Shown: positions 25,408 to 33,851 of the stretch, piece after piece | Numbering within the stretch: the first letter of the stretch is position 1 | Layout: each line of letters begins with the position of its first letter | Source: Comamonadaceae bacterium OS-4 | Lineage (GTDB): Bacteria > Pseudomonadota > Gammaproteobacteria > Burkholderiales > Burkholderiaceae_C | Reading direction: 5' to 3' | Assembly (NCBI GenBank): GCA_027924025.1 | Contig: AP026970.1 | Location: 2,440,501 to 2,504,500 of the forward strand | Length of the DNA stretch: 64,000 bases | Notes under the pieces: model-generated | Database searches by the model: none | What the model saw: the letters and a program-made list of their open reading frames with translations, nothing else | Told to the model about the DNA's origin: nothing | Translations under genes and position numbers: made by a program

Positions 25408-25655
25408 TTCGATACGGCAGAGCCAAGACCGCACAAATCGTGGCCGCAGCAAAGCTTGAACTCTCACACTGCAAAGGTACGCACTTTCTGTGTGAAACGC
25501 GCACCGCACAAACTCGGCTGCAAAAAGCGATACGGCAAAGAATGCGTAAGGAACAACTGGAACTGGACAAAGTACATCGCATTTATGGCGGCATGACAAC
25601 TGGACAGCTGTTGGTAGAGCTGAGCGAATTTGTACGCAATCGGAGTAAGAAATGA
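25404..25655 (+). CDS. Unknown basic protein 4 of XRE operon
   Basis: 83 aa, strongly basic (KAIRQRMRKEQ, RNRSKK), mostly helical. It could bind nucleic acid. No family recognised. Overlaps the neighbouring genes by 4 bp on both sides. Confidence 0.65.
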   Translation: MIRYGRAKTAQIVAAAKLELSHCKGTHFLCETRTAQTRLQKAIRQRMRKEQLELDKVHRIYGGMTTGQLLVELSEFVRNRSKK

Positions 25656-25999
25656 CACCCTCTGAACAAGCTGCCGCGCGAGCAAAGATGGCGGAGAAGT
25701 TTCTCCGAGATGCACAGCATCCCGAAAATTCACTGCACACGCGCTATTCATGCGCATTCGATGCGCTCTATCTGTATGCGCTAGTCGCCGTGCAGGCCCC
25801 GGACGGGCTTAAATCACATCCCTACGCCAAGCTGCTTTCAGACGGGGCGCAGTTGCTGCAGCTAGACATGCAAGCTGTGGACAGATTGACACTACGGATG
25901 CGGAAATTTGGCTCGCAGCTCGAAGTAACTGAAGAGCAAGTGACAGAGCAGATTGGGCTTGCAACAGCTGCACGAAAAGCGCTGCAGAAGGATGAATGA
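25652..25999 (+). CDS. Unknown helical protein 5 of XRE operon
   Basis: 115 aa, predicted all-helical (ARAKMAEKFLRDAQHPENSLHTRYSCAFDALY near the N-terminus). This resembles small HEPN-like or SAV_6107-type helical proteins in outline, with RYSCAFDALYLYAL fitting the HEPN style of a helix that follows a developed N-terminal helix. That resemblance is only suggestive. Coupled by ATGA to the preceding gene. Confidence 0.68.
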   Translation: MTPSEQAAARAKMAEKFLRDAQHPENSLHTRYSCAFDALYLYALVAVQAPDGLKSHPYAKLLSDGAQLLQLDMQAVDRLTLRMRKFGSQLEVTEEQVTEQIGLATAARKALQKDE

Positions 26000-26000
26000 A

Positions 26001-26273
26001 ATGACAACGCCTTTCCAGCGCACCAAAGCCTTGGTGCTGACAAAAGAGCTGCTGCAGCGTCTTGCGTCGCTTGGAGACAACGCAGTGCCGCTATCAATAT
26101 CTGCCGAGGCAGAGGCGCTACTTAAGCATTACCTGACGCTGTTGGAAATTGATGCTGCACACCGAGCCAGCCCGGAGATTTTCGGGCCGTCACCGCCATT
26201 CGACCGGCACATCCCAAATGCCGAAATTTTAGGGATTTTGGATGCAGCAAGGCAAGCAGGAGTCCGAGAGTGA
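26001..26273 (+). CDS. Unknown small protein 6 of XRE operon
   Basis: 90 aa from ATG 26001 (AAGGA 8 bp upstream; ATG 25992 is an alternative that overlaps the previous stop). It is helical with an Ala/Glu-rich centre (SISAEAEALLKHYLTLLE). No family recognised. Its TGA overlaps the GTG of the next gene. Confidence 0.62.
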   Translation: MTTPFQRTKALVLTKELLQRLASLGDNAVPLSISAEAEALLKHYLTLLEIDAAHRASPEIFGPSPPFDRHIPNAEILGILDAARQAGVRE

Positions 26274-26824
26274 GGGAGCGAGACGGGTTGGTTTTGTATT
26301 TGGATTTTGACGGGGTACTTCACCACCAAAACTGCCTATGGCACCCAAAGAAAGGCGCTTACTTAAGCGCGCCTGCGGGGTACTCATTGTTTCAACACGC
26401 CGATTTGCTTGCAAGTTTGCTTAAGCCATTTCCGGAAGTACAAATAGTGCTGTCAACAAGTTGGGTTTTGCAATATGGCCTCACTGGCGCAGCGAAGCGC
26501 CTACCGACAGAACTGCAGCAGCGAGTCATCGGCGGGACGTTTCATTCCAAGCATATGCACAGACAAGAGTTTCAATTCGAAAAATCACGGGGGCAGCAGG
26601 TATTCGAGGACGTGCTGAGGCGGCGGCCGAGGGCCTGGATAGCGCTTGATGACACGAATGAAGGTTGGCCTCCGGAAAGCGTCGGGCACTTTATCCAAAC
26701 AGACGAAAACGAGGGCATAAGCGCGCCGGAGGTTCTTTTTGAAATCAAAGAAAAACTATGGGCCATGACGACACCGTCACTCGAGATATTTAAAGGCGCA
26801 AAGCTTATGGACCCGCTGGTATGA
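26270..26824 (+). CDS. HAD-domain protein (Swiss-Army-knife RNA-repair HAD type)
   Basis: 184 aa from GTG 26270. HAD motifs: motif I LYLDFDGVLHH, motif II VLSTSWVL, motif III lysine region HRQEFQFEKSRGQ, motif IV WIALDDTNEGWP. This matches the small HAD domain found with RNA-repair and other conflict systems, a probable phosphatase acting on a nucleic-acid or nucleotide end. It is the only gene of the operon with a recognisable enzymatic domain. 4-bp overlaps on both sides. Confidence 0.82.
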   Translation: MRERDGLVLYLDFDGVLHHQNCLWHPKKGAYLSAPAGYSLFQHADLLASLLKPFPEVQIVLSTSWVLQYGLTGAAKRLPTELQQRVIGGTFHSKHMHRQEFQFEKSRGQQVFEDVLRRRPRAWIALDDTNEGWPPESVGHFIQTDENEGISAPEVLFEIKEKLWAMTTPSLEIFKGAKLMDPLV

Positions 26825-27057
26825 CAGTAGCTGAGTTGATTGCAATTCTTGCGGAGAAGGACCCACTGTCCACGGTAGTTGTGCGGGACTCTGGGTGTGA
26901 GACCGGTTTTGTTGAGGTGCGGACTATCGACTCTGTGACTATGCGCGCATACGCACGCAAAGGCATGCAGTTCCTAGAGTCGTGGGACGAAGAGCGGACG
27001 CCAGAAGAGAAAACAGACGTCTTCGCACATCCCGTGCATGGGGTGCTGCTCGAATGA
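26821..27057 (+). CDS. Unknown small protein 8 of XRE operon
   Basis: 78 aa, acidic-to-neutral (VAELIAILAEKDPLSTVVVR, FVEVRTIDSVTMRAY). It resembles a small alpha/beta accessory domain common in phage and mobile elements. Function unknown. ATGA overlaps on both sides. Confidence 0.68.
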   Translation: MTVAELIAILAEKDPLSTVVVRDSGCETGFVEVRTIDSVTMRAYARKGMQFLESWDEERTPEEKTDVFAHPVHGVLLE

Positions 27058-27566
27058 CTGACCCCAAGGACTACCCGCCCCCGCGACACGGCATTGACCC
27101 CGAGGTTTGGAGTACGTTCTGCGCGATTTCTGACCCAGCCAACCGTCATTTGTTTACAAAGGAAGCTGCTTACAAAGCTTTTCAACATGTGCGCGTGGAT
27201 GGAGGCTCTCGAGTGATGCAGGAACTAACTGACACCGCCCGCGAACTGCATAAGTACGGCCTTATGACAAAAGAAGAGTTGTCGCATTTGATTCTGCTTT
27301 CAGTCACCGTACCTGTCGACGAAGCTGCGTTGATGGCAAAGATTGCAGAAAGGTACCCCCGTGGGGACCAGTCAATTTCGCTTGAGGAGGTCATATCCCC
27401 GGAGTGTTTGGCCGAATTTCACGCACGACGTAAGTCACGCATCGGGGTTGGCGGAATCTCCCTACAAGTAGCCACACCGGACGCAGTGCGAACGGTTATG
27501 CAGCGAGACGTTGACGCCGGCACGCCTGCGAGTCCAGACCTGTCCGATGATTTCAAAGACGCTTGA
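27054..27566 (+). CDS. Unknown protein 9 of XRE operon
   Basis: 170 aa from ATG 27054. The middle (MQELTDTARELHKYGLMTKEELSHLILL) and the following helices look like a degenerate helix-turn-helix or protein-interaction helix bundle. The C-terminus is disordered and acidic. No family recognised. Overlaps the previous gene by 4 bp and the next by 20 bp. Confidence 0.68.
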   Translation: MTDPKDYPPPRHGIDPEVWSTFCAISDPANRHLFTKEAAYKAFQHVRVDGGSRVMQELTDTARELHKYGLMTKEELSHLILLSVTVPVDEAALMAKIAERYPRGDQSISLEEVISPECLAEFHARRKSRIGVGGISLQVATPDAVRTVMQRDVDAGTPASPDLSDDFKDA

Positions 27567-27774
27567 AGCCTGGCCAGAGTCGCCCGAGCAGTTGCTTGAA
27601 GACCTTGACCGCTTTGTGCATTTGCGCGACAAATACGCTGACAAATATCAGTTGTCCCTGTCTGTGTACCTCATGCCCACGGAATCTGTAGAGATTGAGG
27701 CCGTCACAAAATCTGAAGATAGATTGGCCGCGGCAAGCGACCTTCTGAAGAAAAAAGTAAACAGGTGGGGTTAG
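27547..27774 (+). CDS. Unknown small protein 10 of XRE operon
   Basis: 75 aa from ATG 27547, inside the end of the preceding gene. Helix-rich (EQLLEDLDRFVHLRDKYADKY), acidic N-terminus, basic C-terminus. Last gene of the operon. The 120-bp gap to the convergent Argonaute gene shows no strong hairpin. Confidence 0.62.
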   Translation: MISKTLEAWPESPEQLLEDLDRFVHLRDKYADKYQLSLSVYLMPTESVEIEAVTKSEDRLAAASDLLKKKVNRWG

Positions 27775-27894
27775 GCAACTGTTTCGGCTCCGTCAATTTT
27801 CGGCTCAAGTGAAGACATTTGTGCTCTTCAAAATTGCCAGCAATCGCACAGACCAAAGACCCAATACACAACTGCACTACCGAGTGCTTCAACG

Positions 27895-29367
27895 TTACAT
27901 GTAGAAGCTATATCCAGGCTGAATAACTCCATTGGACCCAACATACTTTAGAACCTTACCGACTTGGTGGGCAACTCGCATCGTTATGGGTTCACCACCA
28001 TCAAACTGGGTGTTGTTCCAGTTCAATTTTGTAAGAGCCATGATTTCTTCGGCAAGTTTCCTTGGGCTTTCATCGCCTTGAGCGATGTAGAACTTCAATG
28101 GCCTTGGCACGTAAAGACCAGGATAAGTTGAGTAGTAAGGGACGCTGCCTCGGGTGTACAGCAAATGTGTTTTTGCATCGAGACTCAACATGGTCCCCCG
28201 AAGTGGTGGATAGCTCCCTTCACGAAATAGTCTGGTGTTCGCTGGCGCTACAACCAAAAGGTCAGAAGTCTCGATGTCCTGCTCGTCAGTTGCTCGGTTG
28301 AAGCCATCCAGTTCATCCTTGCTGTAGCTAGAACTTTTGTGTAGAACGACTCGTGCAGGGGCATGCTTATGTTCACGCCGGTACTCCTTCAGCGCACTTG
28401 ATAGCAGCGAATATGCGTCTGCACTGGAGAGGTGCGGTTGACGGTCGTCTTTGGACAGCTTTACAGGGTTGCCTCGAACGATGACCCCTTCACCTCTCTG
28501 GTCGTAAACCTGAGCCATGCTGGTCATCACATTCTCTTTGTCGAGAGAACGATAGAAGCTGATGCCAACAAAGCATGTTTGCAAGTCGGACGTGTTACGA
28601 AGAATCCGCCATGGCCGATAGCTAGCTTTGTAGTACAGGGCGGTATAGAAATTCCAAGCGCGGGTTGCTTCGTCTTGGAGCCTCGTTTTTGCCTCGGAGC
28701 GACCGCGAGTATTTTTCACTCCATCACCATAGGTTGACGGCAATACAAGTTGGATTGGCTGATTCATTTTCATGACTTCAGCCTTGAGCATATGTCGAAG
28801 GTCTAAGTCGAAGGCATACCCTAACTCGCTGCCCTCTTCTTTTGATGACTCTTTCTGAGACGGCACGAGGGCACTGTCAGTTGCCTCTTGGTCATCATCA
28901 TCCAAGTCCATGAGCTCAGGAGGAATTGCCACGATGACAACACTAGGTCGCCCGGCCTCACTAATCGCTCTGACCTCTCTTGCGAGCAAATCAACGCCGC
29001 CAGAAAGAGCGGCGTAATGATTCTTCAGTGAGAGCTCACGCAGTTCCTTGGCTGAGATAACACGTGTCAGTGAGGAGTCTGTTTCGAACTCCGCTCTAAA
29101 AGGAGAGTCATGTCCGAAACCAGGAAAATCAGGAAATAGGTTAGGTTGTTTACTCGCCTTCGCCTTTATCCCTCCATTGCATCGTTCCAGCCAACGCTGA
29201 ATGCCATCGATGGTTTGTTGCGTGCCAACGAAGCCAACACGGATTTTTCTTGAGACTCCATCTGGTGCATCCAAGGGGCCATAAGCGGTAAGGCCTGCAC
29301 GTATATCAACGTGCCTCCTTAGGCCCCCAAATTCGAGTTCAGGTTCTTCGATAAAGTCCAATTTCAT
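27895..29367 (-). CDS. Short prokaryotic Argonaute (MID-PIWI), SPARDA type
   Basis: 490 aa, the size of a short pAgo with MID and PIWI domains only. PIWI hallmarks: TCFVGISFYRSLD (the usual catalytic Asp of this strand is absent), RVVLHKSS, YPGLYVPRPLKFYI, the terminal block ALTKLNWNNTQFDG...ITMRVAHQVGKVLKYVG, and a hydrophobic C-terminus (YSFYM) that anchors the guide. Loss of catalytic residues is normal for short pAgos, which recognise guide-target duplexes and activate a partner. The start overlaps the stop of the DREN-APAZ gene by 4 bp. Confidence 0.9.
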   Translation of the reverse strand: MKLDFIEEPELEFGGLRRHVDIRAGLTAYGPLDAPDGVSRKIRVGFVGTQQTIDGIQRWLERCNGGIKAKASKQPNLFPDFPGFGHDSPFRAEFETDSSLTRVISAKELRELSLKNHYAALSGGVDLLAREVRAISEAGRPSVVIVAIPPELMDLDDDDQEATDSALVPSQKESSKEEGSELGYAFDLDLRHMLKAEVMKMNQPIQLVLPSTYGDGVKNTRGRSEAKTRLQDEATRAWNFYTALYYKASYRPWRILRNTSDLQTCFVGISFYRSLDKENVMTSMAQVYDQRGEGVIVRGNPVKLSKDDRQPHLSSADAYSLLSSALKEYRREHKHAPARVVLHKSSSYSKDELDGFNRATDEQDIETSDLLVVAPANTRLFREGSYPPLRGTMLSLDAKTHLLYTRGSVPYYSTYPGLYVPRPLKFYIAQGDESPRKLAEEIMALTKLNWNNTQFDGGEPITMRVAHQVGKVLKYVGSNGVIQPGYSFYM

Positions 29368-30689
29368 AGCAACTCAAAAAGCCCCGCTGTTTCACCGTCC
29401 TGAGAGGTGTTATCGGCATCTCCAGACGAGGCCCACGCTTCATCAGCTATTCCGTGCTGAGTCTGAAAGCTCATCAGGCGACCAAACTCCATCAGTTGAT
29501 TTCCCTCCGACAGCAGGTCATCTGAGTTGGCAAGGAGCTCCTCCCACATCACGAGCTGACCAAGAATGGCATTGTTCCTTTCGAGCTTCTTGATTCCAGT
29601 AAGCCAGTCTGAATGGAATCGACTTGTAGTCGTGCCATTTGGCTGGGTGAACAAGTAGGTCGGCATTATTTCCAGGTACCACTGCTTGTCATATTGAAAA
29701 AATCTAGCAAACATCGCGGAGTGGCGGTACCCCATTACATGCTTCTCTTTTTTGTTGACCAATTCGGTTACGACTTCACGAGATGTGGCCTTCTTCAGGC
29801 TGGTATATCCAAACTCGTAGGGCTTATTGCTTTTGTTGCTTGGGAAAAAGTACAGCCCCAGTAACTTTTCAAATCTTATGCGGCCATTTGAGGTGTACAA
29901 AACCTGACGAAGACACTGATTCAGAAGTGCCACGAAGTCCCTATTCTTGTCGGGTTCCAAAGCCAATGACCACTCTGTGATTGGGAAGTCCTCAATGGTT
30001 CCTCTATCACAGAAGGGCCAAAACTGAGGTTGATTTAAATCCGTGAAGGAGAGAATCCGATTGTTCTTGAGAACGAAATCGAGGCGCAAGTCCACCGCCT
30101 TCAAGGCGGCGCCGAGGTCTTTCGGCGTTTTGAACTCGGTTTCCGCCAAATACAGCCGCGGCGGTAGCTTTGTGACGGGTAGCAAGTTGGAGACTAGTCT
30201 CTCGGGTTTTGCCAATGCAAATCCTTTGGCACCAGGCGCACCGCCCTTTGCAAGTTCAATGAGGCGCCCCTTTGAAGAGGCGTCCAGTCGGTCATTGGAC
30301 TTACTGAAATGAAATTTTTTGGGGGAAGTCGGGCCGCTAGGCCTCTCAACTGTTTGCCAATACACGTCATTCGTGCCAGGCCGCGAGACAACCAAGATGA
30401 CCGGAACATTGTGTCCAAGCCAATACTGCACATCTGCTTGGGTTGGCCAGTAGTCAAATCCGTCCTCTGAGTCGTTTGGCAGGACGGTTAACGCTTTGCT
30501 CTGAACTTTGATGATGAGGCCTGACACGGCACCAGTTGCGGAGTCTCTTATCTCAATTTCGCCATCAATGCCTGTGTCGTGTTGTGACGTAGGCCTCCAA
30601 ACGAACCCCATTTTGGATATCGCAAGGCTGATGAGAGATGCTCCTTGTTCCCCAAGCAGCGCGTTATCGGTAAGTTTTTTCATAGTCAT
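29364..30689 (-). CDS. DUF4365 (DREN) nuclease fused to APAZ domain, SPARDA effector
   Basis: 441 aa. Residues about 10-160 are a DUF4365/PD-(D/E)XK nuclease with Asp42 (GIDGEIEI) and Gln63-x-Lys65 (IKVQSKA). The remainder (about 190-440) is the APAZ region that pairs with short pAgo. In SPARDA systems, target recognition by the Argonaute unleashes indiscriminate DNA degradation and kills or arrests the invaded cell. First gene of the two-gene minus operon; the 231 bp upstream (30690-30920) hold no gene. Confidence 0.87.
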   Translation of the reverse strand: MTMKKLTDNALLGEQGASLISLAISKMGFVWRPTSQHDTGIDGEIEIRDSATGAVSGLIIKVQSKALTVLPNDSEDGFDYWPTQADVQYWLGHNVPVILVVSRPGTNDVYWQTVERPSGPTSPKKFHFSKSNDRLDASSKGRLIELAKGGAPGAKGFALAKPERLVSNLLPVTKLPPRLYLAETEFKTPKDLGAALKAVDLRLDFVLKNNRILSFTDLNQPQFWPFCDRGTIEDFPITEWSLALEPDKNRDFVALLNQCLRQVLYTSNGRIRFEKLLGLYFFPSNKSNKPYEFGYTSLKKATSREVVTELVNKKEKHVMGYRHSAMFARFFQYDKQWYLEIMPTYLFTQPNGTTTSRFHSDWLTGIKKLERNNAILGQLVMWEELLANSDDLLSEGNQLMEFGRLMSFQTQHGIADEAWASSGDADNTSQDGETAGLFELL

Positions 30690-30920
30690 GCGTTTGCACG
30701 ACCCTCCCCAAGAAAACTAAAAACCATTGCAGAAAGGCGGACTTCTACACTGCAGCTCTTTGGCTGCTATCGATTTGTCATTGTAAGTAGGCATTGCCCG
30801 TTCCACTGGCTGTTCGACGTAATCGGCAAGAGTCTCGGCTTGACCTTGCCCCCGGTTCAAGCAACGTTGGCTCAAAGTACGTCGGTCAGCTCGCCTAATG
30901 CGCCTTAAATATGTCAGCGT

Positions 30921-32114
30921 TTAAAGGTTGTCCCGAATAGGGACCCATTGCCCATTGGCGTCGTAGTTTAAAGAGCGCGGATGCCCTGCGCACTGCCAGA
31001 TGAAGTCAAAAACAGGCTTCAATGCGAGTTCGGCCGAGGTATCCGCGGTGGCTAAAAAGTCTGGAATGACGAGAGTTTTTCGGTCGAAGTCACCCGTTTG
31101 AACGTCGTCATACCACTGTGCCCGCGGTACAAGCAAACGTGCCTTGTCCGCATGCAGGATAGAGAACATCACCGTCACATCCCCTGTGATGTTGTGCAGG
31201 GCCAGCTCAGTTCGAACGTTGCGAAGAAAGACTGCCATGTGAGGCTCAAAAGTCGACACTCTCAAGGTCGCACGAGTTTGCTCCCCTGCCAATGTCAGTG
31301 CCTGCACAGACTCCACAATTCCGTCGCGGAAAATCTGTGAATAGCCATGGGTAGCGCCATTCGCAACGGGGCGCACAGATAGTGCACCATCCATGTTGAT
31401 AAAACTTTGAACCGCATTTGACGACAAGATTGGTAAGTGTCTTGCGAAGTTAGCGTATTGCGTAGGGTCAACTTGAGCCTGCCCTAGTGCTGATTGAAGC
31501 GGAACAACATGAACCACCAGTCGAGTGCCATCCGTCAACTTGCAGGGTAAATCTCCGATGAGTATCTTGCCAAGCCTCTCGGTCCTGAAGTCCCGAATGC
31601 GTTGAGCCTGGCCTTCGCTACGCAGAAACAATCCACGGATTTCAGGCACATTCAAGTCCCGTTTACGACCGTTTTCACGAATATGAAATCGTCGTGTTGG
31701 GGAAACTCGATGCGGACCCGCCCAACTCTGAGGCGCTCGAACTACTACCGCGTGTCCACGTATATCGCCGACTTCCAATGGGACAGCGAGAACTTGGATG
31801 CCGGGGATTCGTGGCTCGACCGAATTCAAAAGAAAATCCTGCAGTCGCCGAACTTCAGCGTCGGCATCAATGACTTGAGGTACAAGTGCTTCAGCCTCGG
31901 CATTTGCACCCTCCTGAACGCCATAAATCAAGTCGCCGCCTGTAGCGTTTGCCATCGCAGTTACGTCAGCTAAAAACTCATGCTTGCTTTCATCATTCCA
32001 ACGCAGAGGGAGTTCGCTCTTGTACTCAAGATGCGCCCCTTCCTGTACTCGCTCTGTCACGAGCTGCTCCAGGTGAATCTGTGTTGTTTCCGCGAGATTT
32101 GAGGGAAGAGACAT
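30921..32114 (-). CDS. AlbA_2 / Schlafen-like domain protein
   Basis: 397 aa. The N-terminal 150 residues form an AlbA_2 domain (EGAHLEYKSELPL, EFLADVTAMANATGGDLIYGV, RFHIREN), a fold related to Schlafen nucleases and found in many defence and regulatory proteins. The C-terminal 230 residues are unassigned. It lies 13 bp after the Abi-like gene on the same strand, making it the last gene of a four-gene operon. Confidence 0.82.
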   Translation of the reverse strand: MSLPSNLAETTQIHLEQLVTERVQEGAHLEYKSELPLRWNDESKHEFLADVTAMANATGGDLIYGVQEGANAEAEALVPQVIDADAEVRRLQDFLLNSVEPRIPGIQVLAVPLEVGDIRGHAVVVRAPQSWAGPHRVSPTRRFHIRENGRKRDLNVPEIRGLFLRSEGQAQRIRDFRTERLGKILIGDLPCKLTDGTRLVVHVVPLQSALGQAQVDPTQYANFARHLPILSSNAVQSFINMDGALSVRPVANGATHGYSQIFRDGIVESVQALTLAGEQTRATLRVSTFEPHMAVFLRNVRTELALHNITGDVTVMFSILHADKARLLVPRAQWYDDVQTGDFDRKTLVIPDFLATADTSAELALKPVFDFIWQCAGHPRSLNYDANGQWVPIRDNL

Positions 32115-32127
32115 GGTTCAATGCCAG

Positions 32128-32994
32128 TTAAGGCTTGCGCTGGCGTGGTGCCAACTCAATTTCAGGGGCTTGACCGCCAGCGGATGCCAGAGCCTCGGCC
32201 GCACTCGACGACTCGGTTGGCTTCGGATTGAACCGACCTTTGGCAAGGACGTACTCCCGGACCCCGGACATTGATGCCTTCATCTTGCTGAGCTCATCAA
32301 GCGAATATAGAGGGACAGCATCTATAGGGTCTACCTTGTCCTCAGGCCAATCCGAAAACTCAAAAATCACTCGAATAGAGCGCTCCTCTAGTTGAGCCCC
32401 ACCAAGAATCCCTGGGTTGCCAAAAAAGTTCGGCTGCAGGAGCATCGAAAAAGTCTTCTCTTCATGAAACAGCTCATAAAACTGGTGGCGCCAGTACTCT
32501 TCCTCTCCTTCGTAAAGGGCAAGCAATCCTGCGGAAGTCTGAGATATTTGTTTTGCGACGGCCTTTGCAGACAAAATCAGTCTCGCGCAGTTCAGCCAAG
32601 CAAGCCGGTCCGTAGAAAGTTGAACGAGGGGCAACCCATTGTCTCCGTTGTATCGAGAGCTCCTCGTTACCAGAGCCTCAAATGCTCTCTCTAAGCTCTT
32701 AACGGAGTGATTGAAATAATTGAGGTCGTCGCCTTCATCCTTCAGTCGAGCGGCTTCCTTTCGTTGGGTATGGAACGCCAGCAACAGCCCGATGAAGCTG
32801 AGAAACGCCAGCACCGGCGATAGAACGCCACCAAGGTAGCTGCCAAAGTTCGACCACTCCCCGGAACTGCTTGCCAGCGGGAGATGCTTGAAGTTTGAAA
32901 CCCATAAGCCAACGGGCACGACGCAGGCTAGAAATGCCGCCACGATGAGTGAAATAATGAGTTTCATATTTGGGCCTTTTGTCGGATTTTTCAC
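32128..32994 (-). CDS. Abi-like two-TM membrane protein (putative AbiC type)
   Basis: 288 aa from GTG 32994 (GTGA overlap with the preceding stop; ATG 32967 is possible). Two N-terminal membrane helices (KLIISLIVAAFLACVVPVGLW and YLGGVLSPVLAFLSFIGLLLAF) are followed by a charged cytosolic domain beginning HTQRKEAARLKDE. The WSNFGSYLGGVLSPVLAFLSF pattern is typical of the family annotated as putative phage abortive infection protein. A membrane-disrupting or signalling role on infection is inferred. Confidence 0.75.
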   Translation of the reverse strand: MKNPTKGPNMKLIISLIVAAFLACVVPVGLWVSNFKHLPLASSSGEWSNFGSYLGGVLSPVLAFLSFIGLLLAFHTQRKEAARLKDEGDDLNYFNHSVKSLERAFEALVTRSSRYNGDNGLPLVQLSTDRLAWLNCARLILSAKAVAKQISQTSAGLLALYEGEEEYWRHQFYELFHEEKTFSMLLQPNFFGNPGILGGAQLEERSIRVIFEFSDWPEDKVDPIDAVPLYSLDELSKMKASMSGVREYVLAKGRFNPKPTESSSAAEALASAGGQAPEIELAPRQRKP

Positions 32995-33851
32995 TCTGCA
33001 AAGCAGTTGCCATTGCGAAAGGAAAAATGGAACTCCCCGTCGCTTCGCGTCGTGAGCACTTTTCGAACTTGCTGGGTGCGGAACCCGACAACTCCCCGGG
33101 CTTTGGAGCCGTAGTAGCTCGTGGTTTCCTGTGAGTCGTATTGCTTGTAGTCGTCAGAAATTACCACCAGTGCCGGATTGCAGCCGTAGTTGTCAAACAT
33201 TGATTGGCACACGCCATTTGCTCGGCCATGATGGGATGCCATCAACACATCAGTCCGAGCCACCATTTCTCGGAATGGCACGTAGTGTGTTAACAGGTTA
33301 TTCAAGCCTGCCGTTTCCATATCCCCAGTAAACAAGAAACTGAACCCATGAATCCGGAGCTCTAGGGCAAGACTCAGATTGTTCTCATCTTCAAACCTGG
33401 GGTAGACGTTCCAGCAGGCATTTATTTCCAGGCCAGGGATTACTGGCCAAGTCTCGACATGACCGCGCTGTATGCGAAGAGCCAATGCATTCGTCAGCGC
33501 GTCAATCCCCGGTCCCATTCCGTCGTCCGTCTTTAGACTCCGGACTGTCCCAGGCGGAACCGACGGGTTGCCATAAATGCAACCAATGGTTATGCCGTTT
33601 TGCAGTAAGTCCGGAAAACCTGAAGCGTGGTCCTCGTCATAGTTCATGGCAAACAAAGCGTCGATATGGCTGACATTGAGTGCGTTAAGATGCCGTCCAG
33701 GGTAAAGCTCAACTCCGCCAGAGGCTGAATGGCCACAGTCAATCAGGATTCTGCGAACTCCCTGAGGGGATGGCATCGTTAGCAGTGCGCATGCACCGTG
33801 TCTGACATCAAAGACCTGCAAGAGGCCGTCATGCACAGGTAGATAGGTCAC
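32991..33851 (-). CDS. MBL-fold hydrolase of membrane-associated operon
   Basis: 286 aa, ComEC-like metallo-beta-lactamase fold: ILIDCGHS, the metal motif NYDEDHASG (first His replaced by Asn), FLFTGDME and LMASHHGRANG. Similar proteins handle nucleic acids or nucleotides. It is coupled to the upstream membrane gene by a 1-bp overlap (TAGTG) and to the next by 4 bp. Only loosely similar to the other MBL gene at 10655. Confidence 0.8.
   Translation of the reverse strand: MTYLPVHDGLLQVFDVRHGACALLTMPSPQGVRRILIDCGHSASGGVELYPGRHLNALNVSHIDALFAMNYDEDHASGFPDLLQNGITIGCIYGNPSVPPGTVRSLKTDDGMGPGIDALTNALALRIQRGHVETWPVIPGLEINACWNVYPRFEDENNLSLALELRIHGFSFLFTGDMETAGLNNLLTHYVPFREMVARTDVLMASHHGRANGVCQSMFDNYGCNPALVVISDDYKQYDSQETTSYYGSKARGVVGFRTQQVRKVLTTRSDGEFHFSFRNGNCFAE

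Noticed and set aside
27895..29367. Catalytically active long Argonaute
   Set aside because: Only about 490 aa with MID-PIWI; the catalytic Asp position is Ser and a DREN-APAZ partner is fused upstream in the operon, so it is a short inactive pAgo.
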